Assembly: GCA_964400875.1 (NCBI GenBank)
Contig: CAYNWK010000054.1
Coordinates: 1 to 26,190 of the forward strand
Length of the DNA stretch: 26,190 bases
Direction: 5' to 3'
Source: CAYNWK01 sp964400875
GTDB lineage: Bacteria > Chloroflexota > Anaerolineae > Anaerolineales > UBA4823
Shown here one piece after another: positions 14,611-22,401 of the stretch. The translations under genes were made by a program, and so were the position numbers. The notes beneath the pieces are model-generated. The model was given only the letters and a program-made list of their open reading frames with translations. It made no database searches and had not been told where the DNA came from. How positions within the stretch are numbered: the stretch's first letter is position 1; each line of letters starts with the position of its first letter.

Positions 14611-14616
14611 TATACT
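14611..14616 (+). promoter_or_regulatory. -10 box of the two-component operon
   Basis: TATACT lies 17 bases before the ATG at 14634, with no good -35 box, in keeping with an activator-dependent promoter. An AAAGG motif (about 14620-14624) lies between the box and the start codon and would be at or near the very 5' end of the transcript. Confidence 0.5.
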
Positions 14617-14633
14617 GGCAAAAGGTAGCCGGT

Positions 14634-15335
14634 ATGCTGACAAAACCCACGATCCTGGTAGTCGACGACGACCGCAAGACGGTCGAGCTGATCTGCATGT
14701 ACCTGGAAAAGGACGGTTATCTCGTCCTGCCCGCTTACGACGGGCGCCAGGCCCTTTACCTGGCGCGCAACAAGCAGCCCGGCCTGATCATCCTGGACTT
14801 GATGCTGCCACGCGTGGACGGCCTGGACGTGTGCCGCATCTTGCGGTCCGAATCCCGAGTCCCCATCATCATGCTCACCGCCAAATCCACGGAGGACGAT
14901 AAACTGGTCGGGCTGGACTTGGGCGCGGACGATTACGTCACCAAACCCTTCAGCCCGCGCGAGCTGGTAGCGCGGGTGCGGGCCGTGCTGCGGCGGGCCA
15001 ACGCCCAGGAGGACAGCGGTCCGGCCGAAATTCGATGTGGAGACCTGGTGGTGGACTTCGTCCGCCACGAAGCGCGCATCCAGGAAGAAGCCGTCCACCT
15101 GACTCCGAAAGAGTTCAGCATCCTGGAGACTTTGATCAAACAACCCGGACGAGTCTTCTCCCGGCTGGAGCTGCTGGAAAACGCCTTTGGGTTCGATTAT
15201 GGCGGTTTCGAGCGCACCGTTGACGTACATGTGATGAACCTGCGCAAGAAGATCGAGCCGGATCCCTCTGAACCTAAATTCATCCAAACCATTTACGGTT
15301 TGGGATATAAATTCGAGAATGAACAAGATCTTTAG
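14634..15335 (+). CDS. OmpR/PhoB-family response regulator
   Basis: A 233-residue regulator with an N-terminal receiver (DDD at 11-13, phospho-acceptor D55 in ILDLMLP, T82 and K104) and a C-terminal winged helix (about 133-230) ending in the typical ERTVDVHVMNLRKKIEPDP and FIQTIYGLGYKF. The start is set at ATG 14634, which has AAAGG upstream and begins right at the receiver; an upstream TTG in the same frame overlaps the -10 box and is unlikely. The last 17 bases overlap the kinase gene, so the two are co-translated partners. 11-bp repeats upstream suggest autoregulation. Confidence 0.92.
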   Translation: MLTKPTILVVDDDRKTVELICMYLEKDGYLVLPAYDGRQALYLARNKQPGLIILDLMLPRVDGLDVCRILRSESRVPIIMLTAKSTEDDKLVGLDLGADDYVTKPFSPRELVARVRAVLRRANAQEDSGPAEIRCGDLVVDFVRHEARIQEEAVHLTPKEFSILETLIKQPGRVFSRLELLENAFGFDYGGFERTVDVHVMNLRKKIEPDPSEPKFIQTIYGLGYKFENEQDL

Positions 15336-16761
15336 CTCGCTGCGCTTCCGCCTGCTGGTGACTTTTGCCATCGTCGTTTCCGTGGCGGTCGGAACGGTGG
15401 CGGTTTTCGCCAGCCGGAGCACCACGACGGAATTCCGCCGATCGGTGCAGGTCATCCTGGACTACCCCAACCTAAGTATTGACAGCAAGATCGCGACGAT
15501 CAATAAGCACTTGAGCCAGCATTACGGTGAGCGGGACATCTGGGAGAGCCTGCAGGATTTGCTGGCGCGCATGGGGCAGACCAGCCATACACGCTTTGTG
15601 ATGGCCGATCTGGACGGCAACGTGACCGCCGACTCGACCGGTGAATTTCTCAACTCCAGCATCAATACCGAACGTTCCAGACCCTTCGCGGCTTTTCTGA
15701 TCGACGGCCGACCAATCCTGGCTTATCTCGTTCCTTTGGAAACCAACACACTTGAGGCGGTGGAGACTCGTTTTACCGGTTCGGTGAATCGCTCGCTGAT
15801 ATTAGCCATCGGCGCAGCAGGCGCAGTCGCCTTTTTGCTGACCCTGCTGCTTTCCCGCAGCATCACCGGACCGATCACCAGCTTGACCAGGGCCGCCCAA
15901 CGCATGGAGAAGGGCGACCTGAGCCAGCGGGTACCGGTGCAGACTGGCGGCGAAGTAGGCGAGCTGGCCAAGGCGTTCAACGCCATGGCCGATGGGCTGG
16001 AGCGGCTGGAACAGCTGCGCCGCAACATGGTCACCGACGTGGCCCACGAGCTGCGCACACCGCTCTCCAACGTGCGCGGCTACCTGGAGGCGGTGAAGGA
16101 CGGCGTGATCACCGCCACACCGGAGGTGATCGCCTCGCTGCACGAAGAAGCCATGCTGCTCAACCGCCTGGTGGACGACCTGCAGGAGCTGGCCCTGGCG
16201 GAAGCCGGGCAGCTTAAGCTGGAAACCCAATCTATCTCCCTAGCTGAAGTGACCGAAAAAGTCGTCCAGGTGATCGAACCCGCTGCAGAACAGAAAGAGT
16301 TGAAGGTAAGCGTGGAGTTCCCGCCCGTACTGCCCGCAGTGGAAGCCGATCCTGAACGGCTTGGCCAGGTGCTGCGCAACCTGGTGGTCAACGCGTTGAC
16401 CAACACGCCGGCGGGGGGCGCAATCCGGGTGAGCGCGAAAGTGGTTGGAGCCATGGTAGCCGTCAGCGTTCAGGATACCGGCAGCGGTATCGCCGCTGAA
16501 CATCTGCCTTACGTGTTCGAGCGCTTCTACCGGGCAGACCGCTCGCGAACTCGCGCTACCGGCGGCGCCGGACTCGGACTGGCGATCGTCAAACAGCTGG
16601 TCGAGGCCCAAGGCGGAGGCGTATCGATAAGCAGCCAGGTCGGTCAAGGCACGATGGTCACGTTCACTCTGCCGCAGGCTAAGGAACCGCCTGCCGAGGC
16701 GCGTTCCGTCGAGGCGCCCCCTGCGGCGGCGGCCCAACCTACCGCCATCCCGCAGCGTTAG
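15319..16761 (+). CDS. Membrane sensor histidine kinase
   Basis: A 480-residue kinase paired with the preceding regulator. A first membrane helix (10-31), an extracytoplasmic sensor region (about 32-157) and a second helix (158-179) are followed by HAMP (180-232), the dimer/phospho-acceptor helix with H243 in DVAHELRTPLSNVRGYLEA, and the ATPase domain: N-box NLVVNALTNTP (354-364), D386 in DTGSGIA, F-box VFERFYRADRS (399-409) and GGAGLGLAIVKQL (415-427). A 30-residue Ala/Pro/Glu tail follows and is not needed for activity. The stimulus is unknown. Architecture is closest to BaeS/ResE-type kinases. Confidence 0.93.
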   Translation: MNKIFSSLRFRLLVTFAIVVSVAVGTVAVFASRSTTTEFRRSVQVILDYPNLSIDSKIATINKHLSQHYGERDIWESLQDLLARMGQTSHTRFVMADLDGNVTADSTGEFLNSSINTERSRPFAAFLIDGRPILAYLVPLETNTLEAVETRFTGSVNRSLILAIGAAGAVAFLLTLLLSRSITGPITSLTRAAQRMEKGDLSQRVPVQTGGEVGELAKAFNAMADGLERLEQLRRNMVTDVAHELRTPLSNVRGYLEAVKDGVITATPEVIASLHEEAMLLNRLVDDLQELALAEAGQLKLETQSISLAEVTEKVVQVIEPAAEQKELKVSVEFPPVLPAVEADPERLGQVLRNLVVNALTNTPAGGAIRVSAKVVGAMVAVSVQDTGSGIAAEHLPYVFERFYRADRSRTRATGGAGLGLAIVKQLVEAQGGGVSISSQVGQGTMVTFTLPQAKEPPAEARSVEAPPAAAAQPTAIPQR

Positions 16762-17060
16762 GTGCAGCGAGAGCCTCCCAAAGCTTTACCATGAATAGTT
16801 GATTGCCGCACCCGCTACCGGACGGCGGGCTCAAGAAGGTTCTCAGCGGACCTGCGTTGATCTTTGCAAAGCCGCTAAAAAACAAATTCCCGCGTTACTC
16901 TGCGCTTTTTCTGCGTCCTCTGCGTTTCAACTCGTTCAACCTCATATTGACCGTGACAACTACTGGACACTCGTCGAGGCGATCCAGCTTGCGCCTACCG
17001 CGCTAAGGCTGTAAAATATCCAAACAAGTGTTCTGATTATCCGCAAACCACCGAAAGCCT
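16762..17060. other. Intergenic region with degenerate dispersed sequence
   Basis: This 299-base gap holds no convincing gene. Around 16890-16935 it carries the phrase CGCGTTACTCTGCGC, CTGCGTCCTCTGCG, TTTCAAC, which resembles common degenerate intergenic repeats of environmental bacteria. A TAAAAT box at 17012-17017, preceded by G, may serve as promoter of nurA with a leader of roughly 35-40 bases. No clear terminator for the kinase gene was seen. Confidence 0.4.
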
Positions 17061-18248
17061 ATGGCACTGGACTTCCAACAAATCCACGAGCAGGTGCGCG
17101 AGCTGGGCGAGAGAGCCCCGGTGCGCGAAAGAGCGCTGCGCGCCAAGCGCCAAGCGGCGCTGAGCCTGCTCGAAAACCATGCCCAGGAGTCCGCCGCGTT
17201 GAACCTGCGCGTCGACCTGATCGTACAAAATTACGACGGCGCCCTGCGCTGCGCCCGGCCGACCGGCGAGGCGCTGAATGGGCGCTTTCTGACGCCGGCT
17301 CTCTCCGGACCGGTCACCATCCTGGCGGCAGACGGGTCGCAGATCTCGCCTGACCGCCATGCGGCGGTGGATTACTGTCTGATCAACGTGGGCGCGATCC
17401 AGATGACCACCGGCGCCCCGACTCCCCCACAGACCACGGTCAAATGCCAGCTGTTTTACGACGAGACGATGTATACAAGCGCAGGAGGAAAGATCACCGA
17501 AGCGCTGCTCGGGCTGCGGCGCGACCTGCGCGAACGAGAGCTGCTCGCCGTATTAGCCCAGGAGCTGCCCCCGCCGGTGATCACCCTGACGGATGGGCGC
17601 ATGGAGCTGTGGGGCGCGGTGGATGCGGGCAGCATCACCGAGTTCCAGCAAAGCCTGCGGGCTTATATCCAAGCTCTGGAGCGTTTAGGACAATTAGGCG
17701 CCATCTCCGCAGCTTACGTAGACAAACCCGGGGCGAGCCTGGTCGTCCGACTGCTCGAGATCGCTATGCTGGAGGAGCTCGAACTGCCCGAGGTGCGCAA
17801 GAAGGCGCAGCTGCGCGGCGTGGGCGACCTGGACCTTTTTCAAGATCTGCTCGAACCGGGCGAGCGTTCGGCTGTGTTCGCCCTGCAGTCGAAATCGGCG
17901 GCGGAATATCGCGACGAACTGGCGCTGCATTTCTTCTATCTCAACGTGGGGCGCGCCGGGAACCCGTCGCTTTCCCGCGTAGAGGTGCCAGCCTGGGTAG
18001 CCCAAAACCCGGAGATGCTGGACAAATTGCACGCCGCCCTGGTTGAACAGTGCCGCATCCTGGGCAGCCGCCCCTATCCCTACCTACTGCACCGGGCGCA
18101 TGAGGCCGCCGTGGTCAGCCGGGAGGAAAAAGCGCAGGTGGAGCAAATGATCGCCGGTGAGCTGCTGCGACGCGGGGTTCCCCTAGGTCGTGTTTCGCCC
18201 AAACAAGCCAATAAAGATCTTCCCGGGAGGACGAGGTATCCAGGATGA
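17061..18248 (+). CDS. nurA: NurA-domain 5'-3' nuclease, HerA partner
   Basis: A 395-residue nuclease of the NurA family, which in archaea resects DNA ends together with the HerA helicase. Key marks are ILAADGSQISPDRHA (87-101, metal ligand D91), TLTDGRMELW (176-185, D178), a central AAYVDKPGASLVVRLLE (217-233), SKSAAEYRDELALHFFYLNVG (277-297) and the late YPYLLHRAHEAAVVSREE (339-356), which supplies the conserved His. The length fits. HerA lies three positions downstream, which strongly supports the call. It overlaps the next gene by four bases (ATGA). In bacteria this pair is involved in DNA repair or in defence systems; nothing in the window settles which. Confidence 0.85.
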   Translation: MALDFQQIHEQVRELGERAPVRERALRAKRQAALSLLENHAQESAALNLRVDLIVQNYDGALRCARPTGEALNGRFLTPALSGPVTILAADGSQISPDRHAAVDYCLINVGAIQMTTGAPTPPQTTVKCQLFYDETMYTSAGGKITEALLGLRRDLRERELLAVLAQELPPPVITLTDGRMELWGAVDAGSITEFQQSLRAYIQALERLGQLGAISAAYVDKPGASLVVRLLEIAMLEELELPEVRKKAQLRGVGDLDLFQDLLEPGERSAVFALQSKSAAEYRDELALHFFYLNVGRAGNPSLSRVEVPAWVAQNPEMLDKLHAALVEQCRILGSRPYPYLLHRAHEAAVVSREEKAQVEQMIAGELLRRGVPLGRVSPKQANKDLPGRTRYPG

Positions 18249-18844
18249 CGACGATCGAGATCGGAAGATTGCTGCGCGCCGGCACGACCGGCTTCGTGGT
18301 CGGCTGCCGGGTCAACCAAATCGAGGCGCCTTCGTTTGGCGCGCTGGTGCGCGTGCCGCTGGAGGCCGGCTACGAGATCTACGGGCTGATCTACGACATG
18401 CACATCGACGACGACGGGCTGGTCCGCCAGCTGGTTACCGCCGACCAGGTGGACGAGGCGATCATCGCCGACAACCGGGTCAATCGCAATGTACCGGTGG
18501 AGCTGAGCGTGCTGGCTGCCGGCTACCAGCAAGACGGGCGCATCTACCACATGCTGCCGCCGCGGCCGCCGCTCAGCCTGGACGTGATCTACCTGTGCAG
18601 CGATGAAGAGATCTGCCGCTTCAGCGGCGAGGGGCGCTTCGGCTATTTCCGCCACGTGCTGCGGGCGAAGGACCTGCCGGTTGGGGAGCTGCTGGCCGCA
18701 CACTTGCAAAGCGCGCGCGCCGCCCAGACCGCCGCCGGGAATCCGGGCTGGAGCAGCGCAGCGATGAGAGAACTGATCGCACTGCTGCGTTATGACTACG
18801 AGGCGCTGATGGAGGTTTTGGGAGCCCTATCAGGGGTACTTTAA
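18245..18844 (+). CDS. HAS-barrel-like protein between nurA and herA
   Basis: A 199-residue protein without an ATPase domain. Its first half resembles the N-terminal HAS barrel of the HerA encoded downstream: TGFVVG (15-20) matches IGFIVG of HerA (15-20), YGLIYDMHI (46-54) matches YGLVTDLRL (54-62), and VPVELSVLAAG (83-93) matches LPAELAHLLHG (78-88). The comparison was made by eye. The ATG overlaps the nurA stop (ATGA), so the two are coupled. The HAS barrel in HerA is at the face that meets NurA, so this protein could cap or replace HerA barrels or recruit NurA; that is inference. The C-terminal 60 residues are helical and unrecognised. Confidence 0.65.
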   Translation: MTTIEIGRLLRAGTTGFVVGCRVNQIEAPSFGALVRVPLEAGYEIYGLIYDMHIDDDGLVRQLVTADQVDEAIIADNRVNRNVPVELSVLAAGYQQDGRIYHMLPPRPPLSLDVIYLCSDEEICRFSGEGRFGYFRHVLRAKDLPVGELLAAHLQSARAAQTAAGNPGWSSAAMRELIALLRYDYEALMEVLGALSGVL

Positions 18845-19051
18845 TTTTCGATTTTAGAAAGAGGTTTTATCTCCAAAGTCGGTATTGCTTTGGAGGAAGC
18901 GGATGAAACCCTGTATTGGATAGAAATATTGCTCGAAGCTGAAATCTTTCCCGAAGAGCGTTTATCACCTTTGATGCAAGAGGCGAATGAGCTTATTGCC
19001 ATTCTCACTGCCTCGATCAAGACCGCTTGTAGATCAACCCATAAGAATTAA
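18845..19051 (+). pseudogene. 5'-truncated four-helix-bundle protein fragment
   Basis: Directly after the stop of the HAS-barrel-like gene, in the same frame, the sequence reads FISKVGIALEEADETLYWIE and later LMQEANELIAILTASIKTA before TAA at 19049. This is the C-terminal half of the S23/four-helix-bundle family (TIGR02436), whose members are about 115-125 residues and often sit in 23S rRNA intervening sequences or scattered loci. No ATG precedes the conserved part, and the first half is missing, so it is a remnant. It is more A/T-rich than its surroundings. Confidence 0.7.
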
Positions 19052-19060
19052 GAAGTTATC

Positions 19061-20794
19061 ATGACCAATCAACAATCTAAAATCAACAATCCACAATCTG
19101 CAATTGGCTTCATCGTTGGCGGGGGGCTGCGGGAGAGCCTGCTTGCCCGGCTGACGGTGACAGCGGACCAGATCCAGGAGGGCGGGTTCGTGGTCATCGA
19201 GAGCGGCGACTGGCAGTTCTACGGCCTGGTCACCGACCTCAGGCTCGGCGCCAGCGACCCACGCTTCGCAGACGAGCAGAGCGAAGAACGCCTGCCGGCC
19301 GAGTTGGCTCACCTGCTGCACGGGCAGACCTTGTTCACGGATCTCGAAGTGATGCCGGCTCTGATGCTCGAACGCGGGCCCGAACTCGACAGCCAGGAAT
19401 ATGCTCGCTGGCGCCAGCAGATCGACCTGGGTCTGAAAGACGAACCGCGCCCGCTGCCGGTCAAGACCGTCCCGCCCCACCACGCAAAAGTACGCCTGGC
19501 CGGGCCCGGCGACATCGCCGAGATCTTCGGCAAGGCCGAAGTGCAGGGCAATTTCGTAATCGGCGAAACCCGCGAGCAGGGCCACCCGGTGTGCATCAAT
19601 CTGGACAAGTTTGTGCAGCGGTCCTCCGGCGTGTTCGGCGCCACCGGCACGGGCAAGTCCTTCCTGGCGCGCATCGTGCTGGCCGGCCTGATCCAGTACA
19701 ACCGGGCCTCCGTGCTGGTCTTCGACATGCACAATGAATACGGCCTGGATGACACCGCTTCGGATACCGGCGAACGGGTGATCGGGCTGCGCACGAAGTT
19801 CCCCACGCGCATGCGCGTGGTCGGCCTGGGCCCTGGCGCGCAGATTCGCGGCCAAACACCGGACTTCAACCTGGAGATCGCCGCACGGGATATCCGGCCC
19901 GAGGACATCGAACTGCTGACCCGCGAGCTCAACCTGAAGGAAACCACCCCCACGACCCTGGAAGCCCTGGTCGCCAGCTTCGGAGCGGAACACTGGTTTG
20001 CGAAGTTCAAAGCGATGAAATCCGGCGCGGTGATCGAGGACGAAAACGGCAAGAAAGTACCCGCCCCGGACAGCGTGGCTGCCTGGGCAAACGCCCGCGG
20101 GGTCAACGTGATGGCCGCCGAAGGGCTGTACTCCAAACTCGGGCGCGTCTTCCGCCTGCCCTACGTGGTGGAGAATCCGGCCAGCGACGGCATCGGCGAG
20201 ATCATCAAGGCGCTGGAAGCCGGTCAGCATGTGGCGCTCTCCTTCGGCCGTTTCGAGCGTGACCTGGATTATCTACTGGTGAGCAACCTGCTCACCAGGC
20301 GCATCCGCCAGACCTGGGAGCATAAGACAAACCAGCACCGTTCGCAGCCGGAACAAGCCGAGGAGCCGCGCCCGCTGGTGATCGTGCTGGAGGAGGCCCA
20401 TAAGCTGCTCAATCGCGAGATGGCCGCCCAGACCACGTTCAGCACCATCGCCCGGGAGCTGCGCAAGTATTACGTGACCCTGCTGATCATCGACCAGCGC
20501 CCGTCGCAGATCTATGACGAGGTCATGTCCCAGTTGGGCACGCGCATTTCCGGCTGGCTGGGCGACGACGACGATATTCGCGCCGTGCTCTCCGGTTTGG
20601 CCGGGCGTGAAGCGCTGCGCGGCATGCTGGCCCACCTGCAGCCCAAGGAGGAAGTGCTGCTGCTGGGCTGGGGTGTGCCCATGCCGCTGCCGGTACGCTC
20701 GCGGCGCTACGACGAGCGCTTCTGGGAGGAACTGCCGGGGAAGAAAGGCCGCAAGCGCAGCCAGGATGAGATCCTTGAAGAGCTGGGGTTCTGA
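19061..20794 (+). CDS. herA: HerA-family hexameric ATPase/DNA translocase
   Basis: A 577-residue motor that, with NurA, unwinds or translocates DNA at ends. An N-terminal HAS barrel covers about residues 14-105. The ATPase (DUF87-type) has Walker A GATGTGKS (193-200), a second acidic strand VLVFDMHNEYG (218-228), Walker B LVIVLEEAH (439-447), and IIDQRPSQIYDEVMSQLGTRI (476-496) with the conserved Gln/Arg. The C-terminus (EVLLLGWGVPMPLPVRSR) is typical. Residues 2-15 are encoded by a seven-base tandem repeat and do not look like protein in origin, so the real start may differ; no other ATG lies before the barrel, and no ribosome site is strong. The gene follows nurA and the HAS-barrel-like gene and should work with them. 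Confidence 0.88.
   Translation: MTNQQSKINNPQSAIGFIVGGGLRESLLARLTVTADQIQEGGFVVIESGDWQFYGLVTDLRLGASDPRFADEQSEERLPAELAHLLHGQTLFTDLEVMPALMLERGPELDSQEYARWRQQIDLGLKDEPRPLPVKTVPPHHAKVRLAGPGDIAEIFGKAEVQGNFVIGETREQGHPVCINLDKFVQRSSGVFGATGTGKSFLARIVLAGLIQYNRASVLVFDMHNEYGLDDTASDTGERVIGLRTKFPTRMRVVGLGPGAQIRGQTPDFNLEIAARDIRPEDIELLTRELNLKETTPTTLEALVASFGAEHWFAKFKAMKSGAVIEDENGKKVPAPDSVAAWANARGVNVMAAEGLYSKLGRVFRLPYVVENPASDGIGEIIKALEAGQHVALSFGRFERDLDYLLVSNLLTRRIRQTWEHKTNQHRSQPEQAEEPRPLVIVLEEAHKLLNREMAAQTTFSTIARELRKYYVTLLIIDQRPSQIYDEVMSQLGTRISGWLGDDDDIRAVLSGLAGREALRGMLAHLQPKEEVLLLGWGVPMPLPVRSRRYDERFWEELPGKKGRKRSQDEILEELGF
19064..19105. repeat. Six degenerate 7-bp tandem repeats at the herA start
   Basis: The units are ACCAATC, AACAATC, TAAAATC, AACAATC, CACAATC and TGCAATT, directly after the ATG of herA. 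They resemble A/T-rich intergenic repeats but are translated here. Confidence 0.75.
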
Positions 20795-20852
20795 ATAATC
20801 CACAGAGTGTGCAGATTCCTAGATTAGATAGATTTGATTTTCACCACGAAGT

Positions 20853-20923
20853 ACACAAAGGACTCCGCAGATCTTATCTAAAACAATCTTTGTGTTCCTT
20901 AGCGCCTTTTGAGTCCTTTGTGT
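20853..20923. repeat. Intergenic inverted repeat (13-bp arms)
   Basis: ACACAAAGGACTC (20853-20865) and its perfect reverse complement (20911-20923) flank 45 bases, which contain further CTTTGTGTTCCTTAGCGCC-type sequence. A CACCACGAAGT lead-in precedes it. This is the familiar dispersed non-coding element found between genes in many environmental bacteria. It fills the gap between herA and the aldo/keto reductase gene and ends about ten bases before the latter's ATG. Confidence 0.6.
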
Positions 20924-20933
20924 TGAGAAAAAT

Positions 20934-21746
20934 ATGGAGTACGAAAAACTATCGAACGGTGAACGGGTCCCGGTCATCGGGCTAGGCACCTGGTCCATCG
21001 GAGGAGGGATGTCGGCGAACCGCTCGCACGATGGGCAGATGCTCGACCTCCTGCGCGCCGCCCTGGACATGGGCTACCGGCACTTCGACACCGCCGAAAT
21101 GTACGGGGACGGGCACACCGAAGAACTGCTCGGGCAGGCCATCAAAGGACTGGACCGGGAAAAAGTCTTCATCACCACCAAGGTTTCCCCTTCCAACCTG
21201 CGCTACGCGGGCGTGATTAACGCTTTGGAAGGCAGCCTGCGACGCCTGGACACGAGCTACATCGACCTGTATCTGATCCACTGGCCCAGCCGTTCCATTC
21301 CACTCGAAGAGAGCTTCCGGGCGCTCAACCGGGCGGTCGAGCAGGGCAAAGTCAGGCGCCTGGGGGTGAGCAACTTCAGTTTAGGCGAGCTGGAACAATC
21401 GATCTCCCTGTCCGTTACACCGATCATCACCAACCAAGTCCCTTACAGCCTGACGAATCGGCGCTACGTCCGCAACGGCGGTCTACAGTACTGCCAGGAA
21501 AACGGCGTCCTGCTGACGGCTTATTCCCCATTGAAAGGCGGCGTGCTTGGAAGCCCGATCGTGCGCGAGATCGCGCAACATCACAGCGCCACTCCGGCGC
21601 AAGTCGCGCTGAACTGGCTGGTGCGCCAACCCAAAGTGATCACCATCCCCCAATCCACCGATCCCGGACACCTGCGTGACAACCTGGAAGCTGTGGGTCT
21701 GGAATTGGAGGCTGAGGAAGTAGAACGACTGGACCAGCTGGCTTAA
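20934..21746 (+). CDS. Aldo/keto reductase
   Basis: A 270-residue NADPH-dependent oxidoreductase with the (beta/alpha)8 fold. The catalytic tetrad is complete: D52 and Y57 in FDTAEMYGDG, K83 in FITTKVSP, and H116 in DLYLIHWP. The cofactor-binding part includes LGVSNFSLGEL and ITIPQSTDPGHLRDNLEAVG near the C-terminus. It reduces aldehydes or ketones of unknown identity in the cytoplasm; length and order match the AKR5-like group. No ribosome site is visible: the ATG follows GAGAAAAAT, directly after a dispersed repeat. The next gene begins nine bases after the stop. Confidence 0.9.
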   Translation: MEYEKLSNGERVPVIGLGTWSIGGGMSANRSHDGQMLDLLRAALDMGYRHFDTAEMYGDGHTEELLGQAIKGLDREKVFITTKVSPSNLRYAGVINALEGSLRRLDTSYIDLYLIHWPSRSIPLEESFRALNRAVEQGKVRRLGVSNFSLGELEQSISLSVTPIITNQVPYSLTNRRYVRNGGLQYCQENGVLLTAYSPLKGGVLGSPIVREIAQHHSATPAQVALNWLVRQPKVITIPQSTDPGHLRDNLEAVGLELEAEEVERLDQLA

Positions 21747-21755
21747 CTTGGGATC

Positions 21756-22259
21756 ATGAGAACACTGAAAAAGCATCCCTTAACGGAAAAAATCTCGTCG
21801 GACATCTTGATCGAAGCGATCCGCGTCGAATTGGCGCGCCCGGTGCGAAAAATCGTGCTAAGACCGAACCGTCCTTTTGAGACCACCTTCTATCCTGGGG
21901 ATGAGGCCGCAGGCAGCTTTCATGCAGGCGCATTCCTACATGGCAAGCTGTGCGGAGTCGCTTCGGTGATCCATGAACCGCCGCCTGGCCGAGATGACCC
22001 CGGCTCCTGGCGGCTCTGCGGGGTGGCTGTGCTGCAGGATTTCCGCTCCAAAGGGCTGGGTTCCCAGCTGGTTCAGACCTGTATAGACCAGGTCAAATGG
22101 CGTGCTGGTTCCCTGGTATGGTGCCGAGCGCGCAGCAAGGCGCTGGATTTTTACCGCCGGCTCGGCTTTCAGGCGCAGGGGGATGAGTTCTCAATCCCTG
22201 AATCCGGCCCCCATTTCATAATGGCGCGCTCGATCACGATAAATGAGAGAAAGCAGTGA
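21756..22259 (+). CDS. GNAT-family N-acetyltransferase
   Basis: A 167-residue acetyltransferase. Motif A is WRLCGVAVLQDFRSKGLGSQLVQTCI (85-110) with the acetyl-CoA loop RSKGLG, and the C-terminal SKALDFYRRLGFQAQGDEF (127-145) is standard. Length is normal for the fold; the acceptor molecule is unknown. It resembles the ElaA/YjcF-like general group. It sits nine bases after the aldo/keto reductase gene and is probably co-transcribed. A 142-base gap follows. Confidence 0.8.
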   Translation: MRTLKKHPLTEKISSDILIEAIRVELARPVRKIVLRPNRPFETTFYPGDEAAGSFHAGAFLHGKLCGVASVIHEPPPGRDDPGSWRLCGVAVLQDFRSKGLGSQLVQTCIDQVKWRAGSLVWCRARSKALDFYRRLGFQAQGDEFSIPESGPHFIMARSITINERKQ

Positions 22260-22294
22260 AACTTGGGGAGAGTGTCCACTTCGAATGGGAGCGG

Positions 22295-22300
22295 TAAAAT
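22295..22300 (+). promoter_or_regulatory. Possible -10 box for the BNR-SDR-esterase operon
   Basis: GCGG-TAAAAT matches the recurrent -10 string of this window. It would give a leader of about 95 bases before the BNR protein, whose own AGGAGG site is at about 22391-22396. No -35 box is clear. Confidence 0.3.
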
Positions 22301-22401
22301 GAGGCTGGTCAATCGATCTACGGACGGGTTCAGGCCCCGGACTGGCAAGGCTTTTTCTTATTTTTGGGCGAGATCTGAAAGAAGGGCTAAGAGGAGGCAA
22401 G

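Noticed and set aside
22260..22401. Possible small gene starting at ATG after TAAAAT (22301)
   Set aside because: The frame is short and unlike any family; the region is better read as promoter and leader of the propeller gene.
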